This document shows, one piece after another, positions 1 through 13,300 of a stretch of DNA of 64,000 nt (the first letter of the stretch is position 1; each line of letters opens with the position of its first letter). The notes under the pieces were generated by a model. That model was given only the letters and a program-made list of their open reading frames with translations, made no database searches and was not told the DNA's origin. This stretch comes from Mesodorylaimus sp. YZB2_4. Taxonomy: Eukaryota; Nematoda; Enoplea; Dorylaimida; Dorylaimidae. The stretch lies in assembly GCA_030248295.1 (NCBI GenBank), contig JASANH010000554.1, positions 248,001 through 312,000 on the forward strand, in the 5' to 3' direction. The position numbers and the translations under genes are program-made.

Positions 1-494
1 GGAGGAGGGAAATCGATATGGCAGGATGTGGAGAGCCAACTCGTGGTAAATTGGATTTGTGGCCAAAAAACACAAGATTCACTTTTCCCGCGAATCTGCT
101 TAACAGAAGTCGAGATGAATGGGTGTCTGGCCACTGAATTCTCGGGTTGTGCGATGCATCAGGATACAGTGGCGATGCCTGAGAAGGATATTCTCAAAAT
201 TACTGCTCGGTAGAATACAACGTCACGAATGGGGAGAACTGGAAAGGTGACAGGCACAAACACAAACTGGTTTCAGCAATACAGGAATAAAAATTGAAAA
301 GATTGTTAAGACATGTGGTAATGAGAATCTGGGTTGACAAAAATGGTCTAAAGCTCAATGGGCAAATTTATCGTGAACGATGGCCCGAAAATTTTTTTGT
401 TGGTGTTTTTTGGTCAAGTTTGGGTAGTTTGGGTCAGGTTTCGATCACTGTAAAGAATGGCTTGAGAAGGAAAAAGACGATGTTTTTCCTATGC

Positions 495-600
495 CGGTCG
501 TGACCTAGTAGACCTAGTGGCTTCCTCTCAGGCCGGGTACGCAGTTACAAAGGAGGATTCGACTCCCGCTTGGGTAAAAAATTAATGTCTCGCATGTAAG
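495..600 (+). repeat. tRNA-derived SINE-like fragment
   Basis: The stretch has a degenerate A box around 505-525 and a good internal promoter B box, GGATTCGACTCCC, around 552-567. It resembles the element at 1484-1565 in the order of its parts. No complete cloverleaf can be drawn, so this is read as a SINE head or fossil and not a functional tRNA. Confidence 0.5.
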
Positions 601-1085
601 CACTTTGGCGGCCGCGGCGGCGCAGCGTTTCGGCATTGGTCTCTCCGTATTGCTTGGGAGCAAGTGACTGGACTCGTCCCGGGCTCGACCCCCGGTGAGG
701 GAGGTCGGCTTGCAAACCATAAACCCTCGCACGCCAGGCCGTTGGTGACTTGCCCGGTACCGTCAAGGTGCTCCGAGTGGAGAGACGGTAGCCAAGCGAG
801 GAGACGTCTCGGCTGTCGAACACCGACAGGGTTCACAGCCCGCCCGCCATCGTCCGAGGAAGTCGGTGTCCTGTCTAGGATGCCCTCGCGTGGAGGTGCT
901 CCTAGTGGAGACACGCAGAGGGAACTCCCGTGAGAGCTGGTCACATCACGGCCTAGCTTATCATAACATGACTGCTGGCCGGCTAGGGGAAAAACGGGTT
1001 GGAAGTTCCCGTGGGGGAAGTTGGAAGTTCCCGTGGCCCCGCGGCGCGGGGCCCAACCCACAAAATTTAAAAAAGAAAAAGAATC
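600..1085 (+). mobile_element. SINE family A, copy 1
   Basis: The tRNA-like head carries the B box GGGCTCGACCCCC around 683-697. The body contains GTGGAGGTGCTCCTAGTGGA (892-911), then ACGGCCTAGCTTATCATAAC and CTGCTGGCCGGCTA. The same body occurs at 59560-59610 on this strand and at about 61640-61830 on the opposite strand. The head (about 665-745) also matches 29215-29300. A short direct duplication (GGAAGTTCCCGTGG) sits near 1000-1040, and the element ends in an A-rich tail near 1065-1090. Confidence 0.75.
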
Positions 1086-1483
1086 ATAAGAAGATTTAGC
1101 ATTCAACGCTAGACGATGAATGACCGATCGATCGATCTCCTGCGAGTGCTCGAACGACTTTCTTCTTTTGGCACTTAATCTTTGACTTATTCTTCTAGTC
1201 TTTGCATAAATGCCCGTCCGAAATTCCGAACTTGTGGATCGCTAATTGAGCGCTGTGATCGAAGGCCTTTGCAACTGTGGTCCTTTTCTTCCTGCTTGAC
1301 CTACAGCCCGATGCAAGCTCTTGTAACAGCTGGTAATATCTTCTCCTGTCTTGTAGAACATAGGCATGGCTAGGCATGGCATGGCACACCTTCAAATTGG
1401 AAGTGAAGACGCGAATGACCTCTCATGATCGAGATTTGCAAAGTGGAGCTAGTGCTAACAGAAATTACTTGTGGGCCCATCAG

Positions 1484-1567
1484 GGTCGTGGCCTAGCGGG
1501 TTAAGGCGTCTGCCTCTCACGCTGGGTGCGCACTTACGGGGAGGGTTCAACTCCCGCCTCTATGAAA
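1484..1567 (+). repeat. tRNA-like SINE head (CTC anticodon-like loop)
   Basis: This is a near complete tRNA-like stretch: A box TGGCCTAGCGGGTTAAGG, a loop with CTCTCAC, and B box GGGTTCAACTCCC. The anticodon stem and acceptor stem pair poorly, so a functional tRNA is unlikely. A related B-box segment lies in reverse orientation near 8238-8260. Confidence 0.5.
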
Positions 1568-4307
1568 AGTGATTGTCAAATATGTGTTTCTTAGCTCTCG
1601 AGTGCGCTCGAGTGCGCTGTTCTTAAACATCTACATCCGACGCCGACAGGTGTCAACGCAGAATTTCAAGGTCTATCGTTTGGTACGGGTACACGCATTG
1701 CAAAGTTGTGACCTACGTCTCTGTGAGCTGTGCGTGCAGCTCTTTTCACTGTGGATTTCTAGGAAACACCCTGTTAAATCTGGCTGGACATGCTGCCCGG
1801 TTTTTCTTTATCGATTTTTCGTGATTTGGGTGATATGACAAGACACTGATCTTTGATCTCAAAGAACCTGATTATCTGTTCAATATGCGGAAGCAAAGAA
1901 GCAAAGATTCAGCGCTATTCGTAAAAAGACGTGTTGCCCGTGTGTCATCTGGGCCTGTCTAAATTCTGACATGCACAATCGACCTCGTATAGTGGCAGCA
2001 AGTCTTCTTCCCGGTTGTTCGGTCTATGTTATACATGTATTTATGTATACTGTACCTCGCGTAATTGCAAGGCGTTAGAATATCCGAACGCACCTTACTA
2101 CGCTTTTGCAATTTTTAAACGGGCTTACAGTTCCTAAACCGACCTTAAAGCCGAAACGTGACAGCCTCAGCACCAGCCAGTAAGGGTGAACCTAGCGGAC
2201 GCGGTTACTTATTGCACAGTACTTCATGTTACATACATACCGTGACATCTATCATTTTATCACCGGATGTGTTTTTGGGTGCAACACGATATGATAAAGT
2301 TAATTTTGATAAGCAGTATGTAAAACATATGAGCCCCATAATAGGAGTTTGCATTTATATTTTCCAGTTGGAGATGCTGTATCAAATTCATGTGATCAGC
2401 TACTGCAGGTCCACTCCACAGGGCCGATACGAGTATTTTTCAGAGGAATGCGCGTGTCGATAATGTTAAAAAAGCATAGCTGTTGAAAAATCTCTGCTTG
2501 TTCCCTGGTGCATATTGAGCACAGTAGAGGGAATTAAAAATAATGGAATGCATTACAGCCTCAAACATTTTCTGATTTGCTATCTCGTATTTTCCAGCCC
2601 GTCCCCAAATTGTATTTCACTGATTTTAATGTCCCTCTAATCAGCATAAACTTGATTAATCATAGGCTTTGTGTTTTTACCATCGCACTCTTCGTTCTCC
2701 CATCGGAATAACTCGTCAGAAAAAAATCGAAAGCCTCCTATGCGCCATGGCCATAGTTACAGTTTAGACGACTACCTGTTCAATCTGTCTCAGTTCCGAT
2801 TTCGTGCGTCATTGGCCATCAGGAAAAAGGTTAGCCAGGAAAATTATTATCTCGAAGCTAATGACCTGTATTGTCACAGTAAAGCTCCACTTGCCGTTAC
2901 TCCTAGTCAGCAAGGGCTTTCTTTCTCTAAAAAATGTAAAGTTATCAGCGAAGCTGTATATGTAAACGTTCGAAAACTTGTTTTTCTGCTGTCATTAACA
3001 TTACTTCCTTAGGCCTTTATCGAAGAGAAGCCTCATATTATGATGGAATGGATTAACGGAGGAGGAAGTCGAACGGGTTTCAGTTTTCTCACGTCCACTT
3101 TTCTACTTCGTTGAGTGCTTCCGAGGAAAAAATTATTTCTCAGAACATAATTTCAGTCGTCATCAAATATGTATATGCTTAGTGAGAGCTCGTTCCAAGG
3201 TCTAATTGGGTTTGTTCTGAGAAAAAACTTGGAAAATTTATCAAATCGATCAATCCTGTTCATTTTTGAGGAAACAACTTTTCGTACTTTCAATTTCTAT
3301 CCTGCTTAGCTACTGCACAAGTTCCCTGAAGGCAGGAAATTAAGACAGGGATGATTCTTATTGTTCCATTCTTGTGTGGTTAGAATGGCAGTCGCACGTT
3401 GACCACTTCCGCACGTCCAACACGGCTTCGAGTGTCCCATCTGGGCTTGACTGGCCGCTTAGATACCATCCACTGTGTGATTAGCTGACAATCCCGTCGC
3501 CAGTCAACCCGCCTTAGCTTCCTTCCTTTGTCAGGGCTCTGCATGTTTCAATAATGAGATGGCCAGCATTGCTCTCATTCTTTCTGATGTCTGCTTGCCC
3601 TACTTGGCGGGGGGGCTGGTGCCGGGGCGGGGCACGTTTTTCCTAAAGGCCAAATGATAATAATGAAGAAAGTGGGTCTCTCTCGCTCTCTTTTATTGAA
3701 AGAACAGCTGATCGAGTTGCCGTGGCGCTCAAGGTTGCGTCAGGGTACATACATGGATGAGAGCATATATCCCTACTAGCATAGTGTCTGGGCGCGTGTC
3801 TGCGGCTTCGCGTGCCAGCATAATAGACCTATAGAGCCGGCACGACCCGCCCTGCCGCCACGCCGTGCTTCAGTAGTCAGTTATTCAGTGAGTGGTGAGC
3901 AGTAGCACCCACCAGCCGGCGGACTAGATAACGACGACCATAAGTTCCCAGTCAGTCGTTTGGTCGGTCGACAGGGCGACAAGAGCCCCCGCAGTCAGCT
4001 TTTCTAGTTTTTAATTGAAAGATCTAGGTCGTTGGGTGGGGCGCAAAGTTGTCAGCCCGGCTCTCAGTAAGCTTATTCGACTTGCCCCTTTCTCTTCCTG
4101 GTTTTTTGTCGCGCTAGCCGTAAACAGTGAAACGGCTGCTCCTAGTGACAAGCCGGATCATCAAGACGCGCGCTCATCTCGCTCGTTGTTTACATCGTGC
4201 AGGACTGAAGACCAAGTCGAAGTGAGGGTGGTGATTTGGGAAAGGAAAAGGAAGAACGACATTGATCTCACCAAACAGTAACTCGTTCGAATTAAAAGCG
4301 AACAAGA

Positions 4308-7300
4308 ATGGTCTCCGGGGCGACTTTGACCAGGCAGCACGTGGATGTATCTTCGAGCGACTCCCCCTCGACTACATCAGCATCGTCGGCTGTGTCCATG
4401 CCTTGTTGTTGCGACGAATGCGGACGAGTAAAAGGCGATATGAAGAACGTACGCGACGAATTACGTTTTCTCACGCACCAAGTCTCTCAACTAATGCGCA
4501 TATTCTCAATCAAATATTGCCAATGCCAAGACTGTTCGCAACGAACACACGAATCGCCATCTGTCCATCCCGTCGATGACCCGCTCTACGATCACGGAGA
4601 GAAGCCGCCTCTAAACAGCGATGACTCCGTCAACGCCATCGCCGTATCCCCAGCTCACGAAGAGGTAAGCGCACTTTCCTTGATCATTGGATGTCCAGAT
4701 CAGAAATCGATCGTTGCTTGTCCATCATGAAACGATGATCACAAGCTAATCGAGCTGATGTTTGTCCGAAATGTGGAAGGGGCTTGATGAGTGACATCAT
4801 GTTTGTGTACGTGCACGCTTAGGGCATGTGCGACATTATCACCCTCCTACGTGACAAGGAAGTGAAAGATAATACAGTAGGATCAGTTGACGTAGCCCCC
4901 GTTGAGAGGCTTCTCACGCTCACCCTTCGAAGACAAATACAGTATCCTAGCCCGCTTGCAGGGCCAACTTTACGCTCTGCACTGTTTAATATTCCTTTCG
5001 CTGTGCACAGTTCCTTCTTGCAATGCAAAGCACCCACCCTGGCATACCAACAGGATCTAAATGGAGGTCGTGGGCATATGCACATGTGTGAATGCATGCG
5101 GTATCAGGGCTACATTTCCATTGATTTCCTCATTTTCCATAGCCACAGCCTCTGACGAGCAGCTCTCCCGGACACAAGCTTCATTACCTTCCTTACCTGT
5201 CTTGATTATAAACCATCAGCAACTCGGACACAAAGAACGCACCTTTGCCCTTTTACGCGCTTGTTTATCCAGCCATACTGTAATATTGTTTTTGAATAGG
5301 AAAGCAAAAGGAAAGCTTTCTTAACTTTCCTTTCTTCTTTTCACTCATTTTGAAACCTTTTCAATTACGTTACCTGGCCTCCCTATTTTTTTCATCGACA
5401 CACCTCTTTGTAGATTTTCTCACCTTCTTCACATTCCTAAACTTCGCACTCAGCCCTGGGGTTCGACCTTTGGTGGCATTATTGTTAAAAGAATGCAAAC
5501 GAGCCAGCTTTTACATTTTCGTTTTCTAGTTTTGACACATTTCAAACAGTTGTTTTGGCGAAAAGGTTAGCAGTCGAAGTCAGTTTTTCGACCAAAATCA
5601 TTTCTCTTTGTGCTTCGTAAAAATCAGTAATTGATGAAGTCAACTTTTTTCAAAACTTTTCAAACAACAGCCGTACATATTTCATGTGGGTTCACTCAAA
5701 ACTCAACCAAGGCTAAATAGCCATTTAGGCAACTTTTCAAATATTCACCTTTTGCACTTTCTCTTTTAACTATTGATACGTCGACAACTTGTGTCACCAA
5801 TTTTTCACCTAAACTTTCCCACTGCCCTAACACAATTTTCGTTTCGAATACTCTCGAAAAAAACAATTGAAAAACTTTTAAATGCGCACGAGTCTATTTG
5901 GTTCTCATTACTCATTAGGGCTAAATTTTGGGCCAAAACCTGATTTACAGTAGACAGAGTTCAAATGCCTTTACAATTCACAAATTCAAAGAAGGTCAAA
6001 TAGTCAATGGGCACATTCGATGCCTTGTCTTTCACCACATTACAAGTGCAAAAAGTTCAAATTCGCGCCTTCCGTGCCTTCTCGATGCAAAAAGTTTTCT
6101 TCGAAATGAAATCATTCAGAGTACATCATATCACATGCATGCGACGGTTGGGTGTCATGGAAAAGGACAGGCAGGAGTTTGCCCTGTAAGCATTGCATAT
6201 CTTATGCTTCACAACGCTAAAATATTTGTTCATTGTCAAAGGAACAGGATTTTTAAAAAATAGTTTCTTAATTAGCCACGTGGTCTTTTTGCTTATCCCT
6301 TCAGCCGATTCACGCTGTCTTCAATCCTGATTTACTGAACAATGGGTTTTTGATGTCCTCTTTTTTCAAGGAAACAGAAAGTTCTAATTTCTAAAGGATT
6401 TGCTTTTAACATGTGTAAAATCAATATCGAATCATAAAAGACAGCAGCTGTCGTTCATTTTTATAATTACGTTCACATTTTCATTTTCATGTCCTTGGAC
6501 ATTTTTCCCATGTCTTTCTCAGGTGTCCCCTGGATTCGCATTGCATTACGGATAAGGGACACCTGGGAAACAAAAAAACACATTTTTCCAAATAACTTTT
6601 CAATAGGATACTAACCAGAAATTCTAATGGACCCTTTCATTTTTTCTTTAACTAGGACAAAAAAGCTTACGATCAGTTTTTTGTTCATACGTGAGTAAAA
6701 TCAATGCACGAGTGCATTTTTAATGGAAATCTGTTCTGTGATATAAAGACTGAACATACACTACGCAGCTGTCCAACACTTTTAGCAAATGATGATGCCG
6801 CAGGATTGAGAATTGAGGAATCGAATGAATAGAAAACGAAAGAACCATGTTTCTTTTCAACATAGCAACCTTCTTTGTCTTCTTTGATTTATAATTTTCA
6901 TTTCCTCGCCCAGATTTCCTTTTCTTTTTCCTCAAAGCGTCTCAATAATTTGTTAGCTCGATTTTAAATTTGTTTCTTTTTAATTTTTCTTACAATGGAA
7001 GAAAAATTTCGAAGGGAAGGTAGCCTATTACTGCGCCATTTCTCCCATTATGTCTTCTTTTCTCTGACATTAAACTGATGAAGCAGGCTCCTGAGGGAGA
7101 CAGCGATGGAAGGGAACTCCCTATTGATCATTGAGGGGACTCTAGAAAACACATTTACTGTGGAATCTTAATTTTTTAAAATGATTGATTGGTTGATGCT
7201 AGAAAGCTGAATATTATTCTATGCCACGATACTAAAATATGTTTTGAATGGTTACGGGGAGTGAATTTAAATTTTGCTCAGATTTTCGAAAAATACTGTA

Positions 7301-10300
7301 ATCAGCGCGAAAACAAGTTTGTTTTTACGGCCTGGCAAAAGGCTACTTTGGCACTGTGTACACTCATCCTGTAGGACTCTGATCGGGCCAGTGCAGTGTA
7401 CAGCCACAACAGAATCTCGTTGCAGGATGAACGTCGTGCTCAAGATGACCATGATATCAAGCCGATAAAAGATTGTGAAGTAAAACTCGAATTGAACGAA
7501 ATGAATGACTATCAACGTCGAAAGCGTCCATATCCGGACGATCACAGTTCAATCATCAATGTTGATCAATTATTGCCCAAACTATTGGCTAGAAACAAAG
7601 TATCCTTGTCCACGTCAATCATAGAACAGGTGAAAATGGCATCGCCTATTAGTACGGACACTTCGAAAGTGTCATCGCCAGTGATCACAAGCGAACATGA
7701 AGGCGAAGTGGAAGATGAAATACTGGAGAGTGGCGATCACAAATTGCAACAAGCAGCTGCAATCGCCGCGACACTCCACACTAACAGTTTCGGCCCATGC
7801 CCGCCCTCACTGACGAAAGTTCCGAGATATGATTTGGCTCATATGGCCTATGGTTTCATGGAAAAGAAAGTAGGTTTTGGTAACGAGGTACTGTAGCTAT
7901 TGAAACACTATCTGCTTTCTCCAGACATTTGGGAACGTCGATCAATCGTGCTTTATGACCCGACAAATGAGTTGCCCATCGATCGGGGTCACGGGCGTGG
8001 AATTGCCAAAGAATTGTGTGGATTTTGGTAAGCTAGCCTCATCGACCTGCGAAACTTTGGACTCTTACACTGGGCTACACTGGGCCTGGCTTCACTACAA
8101 TTGAACGAATGTATATTGTAGTGAAACCAGGCCCACTGTAACGGGCTGGATCGATAAAGCTTCTGTTCAGCAACCCACAGTAGATTGACCGCTCTCTCCT
8201 ACTGTCAAGATTCGCCGAACAAAAGCTTTAAACCATTGGCGGGAGTTGAACCCTCGCATTTGGGGTTACTGATGCGGTTCCCTCCTTCCTCAACAGGTTC
8301 AGTGGCTTCGATAATCAGTAATCAAAGTTCGATTCTTGCTGTAGGTTCAAGTTTTGTGTGTGGGTGAATCTTGATTGCAAATCATGCGCCTCTTTCCGAT
8401 CTTAACTTCACTCCCATTCTTACGATTAGACGTTGCATCACTTTTTCAGACATGCATATGGAAAGTGCATTCATGAACAAATCCGGAATATTACCAACCG
8501 TACCAAGTACAATATTCCTGCGACATGATGAGCGACAGTACATGAAAGGTAAGTCAGAACAATTTTGCATATTGCGCTTGGTTAACAAATTAGGGCATCG
8601 TTTTCAAATCTACTCACTAAGTAACTCGCTACCTTCAAGTCTGTGTAGAATGGAGTATCTCTAAGTCGCCTCGGTCAGAGACTGACAGTTAATAGGCAAG
8701 ACCCCAGGGAGCTAGGCAGTCCGCATTTATCTCAATGTCAGAGCGGCCGAACTGAAAGACAATGGTGAACCTGACTGGTTGACGTGCTACCGTTCTGTAC
8801 TGATCCTAATCACCGGTTCCGTAGCCTGTTGTAGAGGCTCGACTGGCAATCGATACTCTGCACCGAGCCGGCAGCTGGGAGCGTCACCCGTTAGGATGAC
8901 GTTTCAGCCATGTACTAGCTCGGAGGACTTTGGTTTTTGGCGTGGTGCAAAAGCTCCACCGGTCACTCGCTCCAGTAATACGGACCCAGTCGTACTTCAC
9001 TGTGTTACAAATGTCAGAATCTCAATAGGTTTCGGGATGTCTGAACTGTCCCCTTCTTTTCCTTCACCATTTGCGCCCGTCTTGGGTACAAATGTGCCTT
9101 ATCTGGGTGCTTAATTAGGTTCGGCTAATTCTATTACCACGTGCACCTGACACGTCCATCATGAATTCATTTTCACTAATTATAAGACAGACTGAGCAAT
9201 ACTCGACAGGAAATAAGTAGGTTGCCATCGTCGTCAAGTCGCCATTATTCCCACCCAGAGTTCATCCTGACCTGGCATTTTCTCACTTCATGCCCCAATC
9301 AATTCTTGCGGACGTCGCTCAAATGTTATCCCTTCCTATCTTCTGCTTGATGAACCTTTTTCACTTCCTGACCCCTGCATTAGCTTCCTCGTTATGATAG
9401 ACTGCTATACCTTGCATGCAGGAATCAATATGCGTCAAGGCTTCGGTGTCGGAAAGTGTTTTTTCCCTCACCTGTTGAAGAATATGTAATGGGCTGGACA
9501 ATAGAAGTTGATTCAGTTCAAAGGGTCAAATGCTAATGATGTGAATAACACTGTAGTTGGCTGGGGAGACTACATATTATCGAAAAGTTTAAAGGGCGTG
9601 GCTTGGTTAAGGCATAGGCTTTCCTAGTTGATTATATCTGACACTGCCAAAAAACTTGCACGAGAAGGCGGCTCGTAATCAATAGTTGATAGTCTTCCCA
9701 GCCAGCTGCACTATTCTTGACCTCATTAGCATTTGACCCTTTGAATTGAATCAGCTTCTATTGTTCAATCTGTTCAACAGGAGAGCGTGAAATCATTTCC
9801 TGCTTCATAATTCCTTGACGCATGTTGCGGCTGCATGGTGCGCGGTGCGTGGATCTCACAGTCAGAATGGAAATCACGCTGTGTACGCTGTATAGAATGT
9901 CACTTGCATAATGAGCACAATCCTGCCTTTCCCAAGGCCGCTAAAGTTGTCTACGCATGCAAGGGATGCTTTTCTTGGTGCTACCTACCTCCCTGCGATA
10001 GCCCTAGAAGCGCTCTACTGCCCCCCCCCCCCCCCCCCTACAATATCTGCAAGACAGCGAGGATACAGTTGCCCACTGATTGTGAGTCATGGTGTCCAGC
10101 GGAGCAGGCCAGCCATTTCTGCCGCGTACATGCAGTTGCACTTGCTGTAGTCCGTTATAACAGACAGTTTTAAAAAAAGACCGTCTTTGCCCTTGATATT
10201 TTGGCATTGACGTGATTTTTCGATGAGCAGTGATGACACCACATCGAATAGTGCTAACATTTATCTTTGATAGTCTATCCTGACACACTGTAAATGCTCA

Positions 10301-13300
10301 ACTAGCATCCCACGGAAACTCAGCGGGCCTCAATGAGCTCTCGTTCGAATGGACCCTTGGGTGAGAAACGTTGAGGGGAAATTCAAATTTTCAGTACGAA
10401 TACATTTCGGCATCCAAGTTCTGCGAAGAAACTGGTACTCTTAATCCCTGAGAAGACTGTGGACCCGGTTTAAATCCAGGGGATTCAGTAAATGAGCATA
10501 GCAGCATCTTTTTATCCTCTCCTTCATCGAAACCAACTCGACAGGGTTCATGGGGTCAGCTTTTTATGTCGCAAAATGTTGGCGCCCCTTACTATAAGCA
10601 CCATATTTGAAGGAGAAATTAAAAAGGGAAGTAGAAGAGTGTTTACGGCATTTAGAAAACGCATTTTTAATCATCCTGTAAATTTATATTGCTGCTTCAT
10701 TATCTCTGATCTTTGTCCTCGCCTCTGACATCATGCAGCCTCAATATGCGTCAGGGCTTTAATAAAGCAGGATATGATTTTCCTCTCACCTGTTGGAGAA
10801 TAGCCTTTGGATTAGACAACACTAGCAGATTCACTTCAAAGGGCAATTGCTAATGAGGTCTAGAATACTGTAGTTGGCTCGGAAGACTATACAGCAAAAG
10901 GTCAAGGGCAATCCGGCTCAACTATTGATTATAAATTGCCTCTCCTCTCGCGCATGGTTTTTGGCAATGCGTCAAGCGTAGGAGCCAATAGGAACGCGTT
11001 GATGGCTTGGACAAGCCACGACCACGACCGGCTTGGTTGCCACGTACTGTTCCATAGCACAGACAGTGCTTATTTCCTTGTGCATCCTATGACACTTGCG
11101 ATCAACCAGAAATATTTGCGAAAGATACAGTAGACAAGAATAAATAAATCCTGTTACTCTGAGCCAGCTTAAATTCAGACATTCATAAAGTCCAGGAAAA
11201 ATTTTAGGTTCTTTTAGCAAGCTATTTAGCTATCCAGCTTTTGCAACAGGAGATACGTAACGTTGATCAAAAGACACACAGGGACAAGGGAAGTCTGGGG
11301 AAGACACACAGGGACAAGGGAAGTCTGGGGAAGACTCACAGGGACAAGGGAAGTCTGGGGAAGACACACAGGGACAAGGGAAGTCTGGGGCCCCAACTGG
11401 GGAAGAACACAGGGACAAGGGAAGTCTGGGGAAGACACACAGGGACAAGGGAAGTCTGGGGAAGACACACAGGGACAAGGGAAGTCTGGGGAAGACACAC
11501 AGGGACAAGGGAAGTCTGGGGAAGACACACAGGGACAAGGGAAGTCTGGGGAAGACACAAGGGACAAGGGAAGTCTGGGGAAGACACACAGGGACAAGGG
11601 AAGTCTGGGGAAGACACACAGGGACAAGGGAAGTCTGGGGAAGACACACAGGGACAAGGGAAGTCTGGGGAAGACACACAGGGACAAGGGAAGTCTGGGG
11701 AAGACACACAGGGACAAGGGAAGTCTGGGGAAGACACACAGGGACAAGGGAAGTCTGGGGAAGACACACAGGGACAAGGGAAGTCTGGGGAAGACACACA
11801 GGGACAAGGGAAGTCTGGGGAAGACACACAGGGACAAGGGAAGTCTGGGGAAGACACACAGGGACTTAAGGGGAATCGAACCGCGCTTCTGCATGTTCCT
11901 ATTCACACTTCCGCATGGCTAATTAGGATACGTAGAATTAGTAGTCGCATATATACGTAGACCAGCTTTATGACCGCCTTTAGCTTTCACCACACAATGT
12001 GTGGAGCTCCTTTTATTCTTTAGTGCACTAGCCGACGCGGGCGCTAGTATTCGACTAAATCCCAAAAGCGAAGGTTCGATTGCCGCTTGTAGGTCCCCGG
12101 GGGTTACAAGCGTGGAGCGGGGACGGTAATGGTCATGCAAATTAGAGTTGCCCTCTTCGACTGTATTCCATGCCAAAGCCATCAATCCTGGGCACATCAC
12201 CTTGAAGGAATGGAATGAGCTGACATACGCACACACAAAAACTTGAGCTTCGATACAAAAGTGCGTGAACAAACTCCCAGAAGAGCGGGTTCGATTCCCG
12301 ATCGAGGCTCAAGTTTTAGTGTTTGCATATTTTACCTCATTCCAATCCTACAAGGTGATGGCTTGGGCATGGGATAAATACTATGCAGTCGAACAGAACA
12401 ACCATAATTTGCCTGACTATGTATTATTTGTACCATCCTCACTCCTCGCTTGTAAGACTGGGATATAAGATTTTGAAGCTTTCGGACTCGTGGGGATCAC
12501 TAATGTTTTATCCCTCACAGAATAATAAAGATACAGGTGATTTTGTGATACAGAAAACGCAAAATGCTGCATTCCTTGAGTGGGGAGGGGGGGACTGTTT
12601 AAGGCAGTCAGTTGTGCGGAAGACCTCTCATGCACTACTTAGGCACATGGCACTACTCATACTGTTTCTGGGCAGTGATAAGTCTTTGATCGGTCTCTGG
12701 TTTCCTAACCGCAGTCCAACATTCAGAAACTTTCAGCCTCTGAGTAATTCATGAGCGCCTAGGGTTTAGGATGGGAAACCAGAGATCGATCAAAGACTTA
12801 TCACTGCTCAGAAACAGTGTCAAATTGGCGCGGAGTTTTTTTTTTATCAAAATGGTTCAATAAGTTGACATCTGCAAAATTTTAGCAATATTCTTCAGGG
12901 CCTTGGGGTTTTTGATAGTGTGGACTGACCCAAGCGTGGTTCACGTTGAATCGCAATCCATCATTTGTGGATCGCGCCGTAGTGCAGAGTGGACACCTGG
13001 TATCTAGCAGGCAGCATGTGAGGTGGACGAGATTTTGCTTCCCCATGCAAGAGAAAAATAAACAGATAAATGTCCCAGACTCAATGCAATTCACTTATTT
13101 CTTCCCTGGCATATGACAACAAAATCTTTCACCTCGCAGAGCAAGGATGCCAGTTGTCCGCTACGGGTTCACGCGGCCTGCAAACGATGGATACTTTCAT
13201 AGTTTCGGGTCGGATCTACAGTAACTGGCATGGCAGTGCTGTGAGAGTGACCAGTGGATAGTTGTCTACCTCGTGGTTCTTAGGGGTTCAGTTTCAACCT

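Larger units (their letters stand above)
1..4307. other. Intergenic region upstream of the zinc-finger gene
   Basis: No convincing gene is visible. The first 1.6 kb holds three tRNA-related repeats, listed separately. A GC-rich stretch near 3605-3640 contains runs of G that could form a quadruplex. An open frame at about 2671-3012 has an isolated stretch ending at a possible donor (AAG|GTTAGC near 2828), but no partner exon in phase was found. The 3.7-4.3 kb stretch is the likely promoter and 5' UTR of the downstream gene; no TATA box was identified with confidence. Confidence 0.5.

Noticed and set aside
582..1106. 174-codon minus-strand ORF and overlapping plus-strand ORFs
   Set aside because: They fall wholly within a GC-rich SINE copy and show no domain-like content.
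1484..1567. Functional tRNA gene (CTC anticodon)
   Set aside because: A and B boxes are good but the anticodon and acceptor stems do not pair well, and related copies are dispersed, so a SINE head fits better.
2671..3012. 113-codon ORF, possible exon
   Set aside because: Only one end has a plausible splice donor and no in-phase partner exon was found; kept only as a remark on the intergenic region.
3600..3640. CpG-island promoter or G-quadruplex regulatory site
   Set aside because: The G runs are real, but a role cannot be supported from sequence alone.
11226..11960. Several ORFs of 170-239 codons on both strands over the 30-bp array
   Set aside because: They are produced by the stop-free repeat unit, overlap each other in almost every frame, and lie in an intron.
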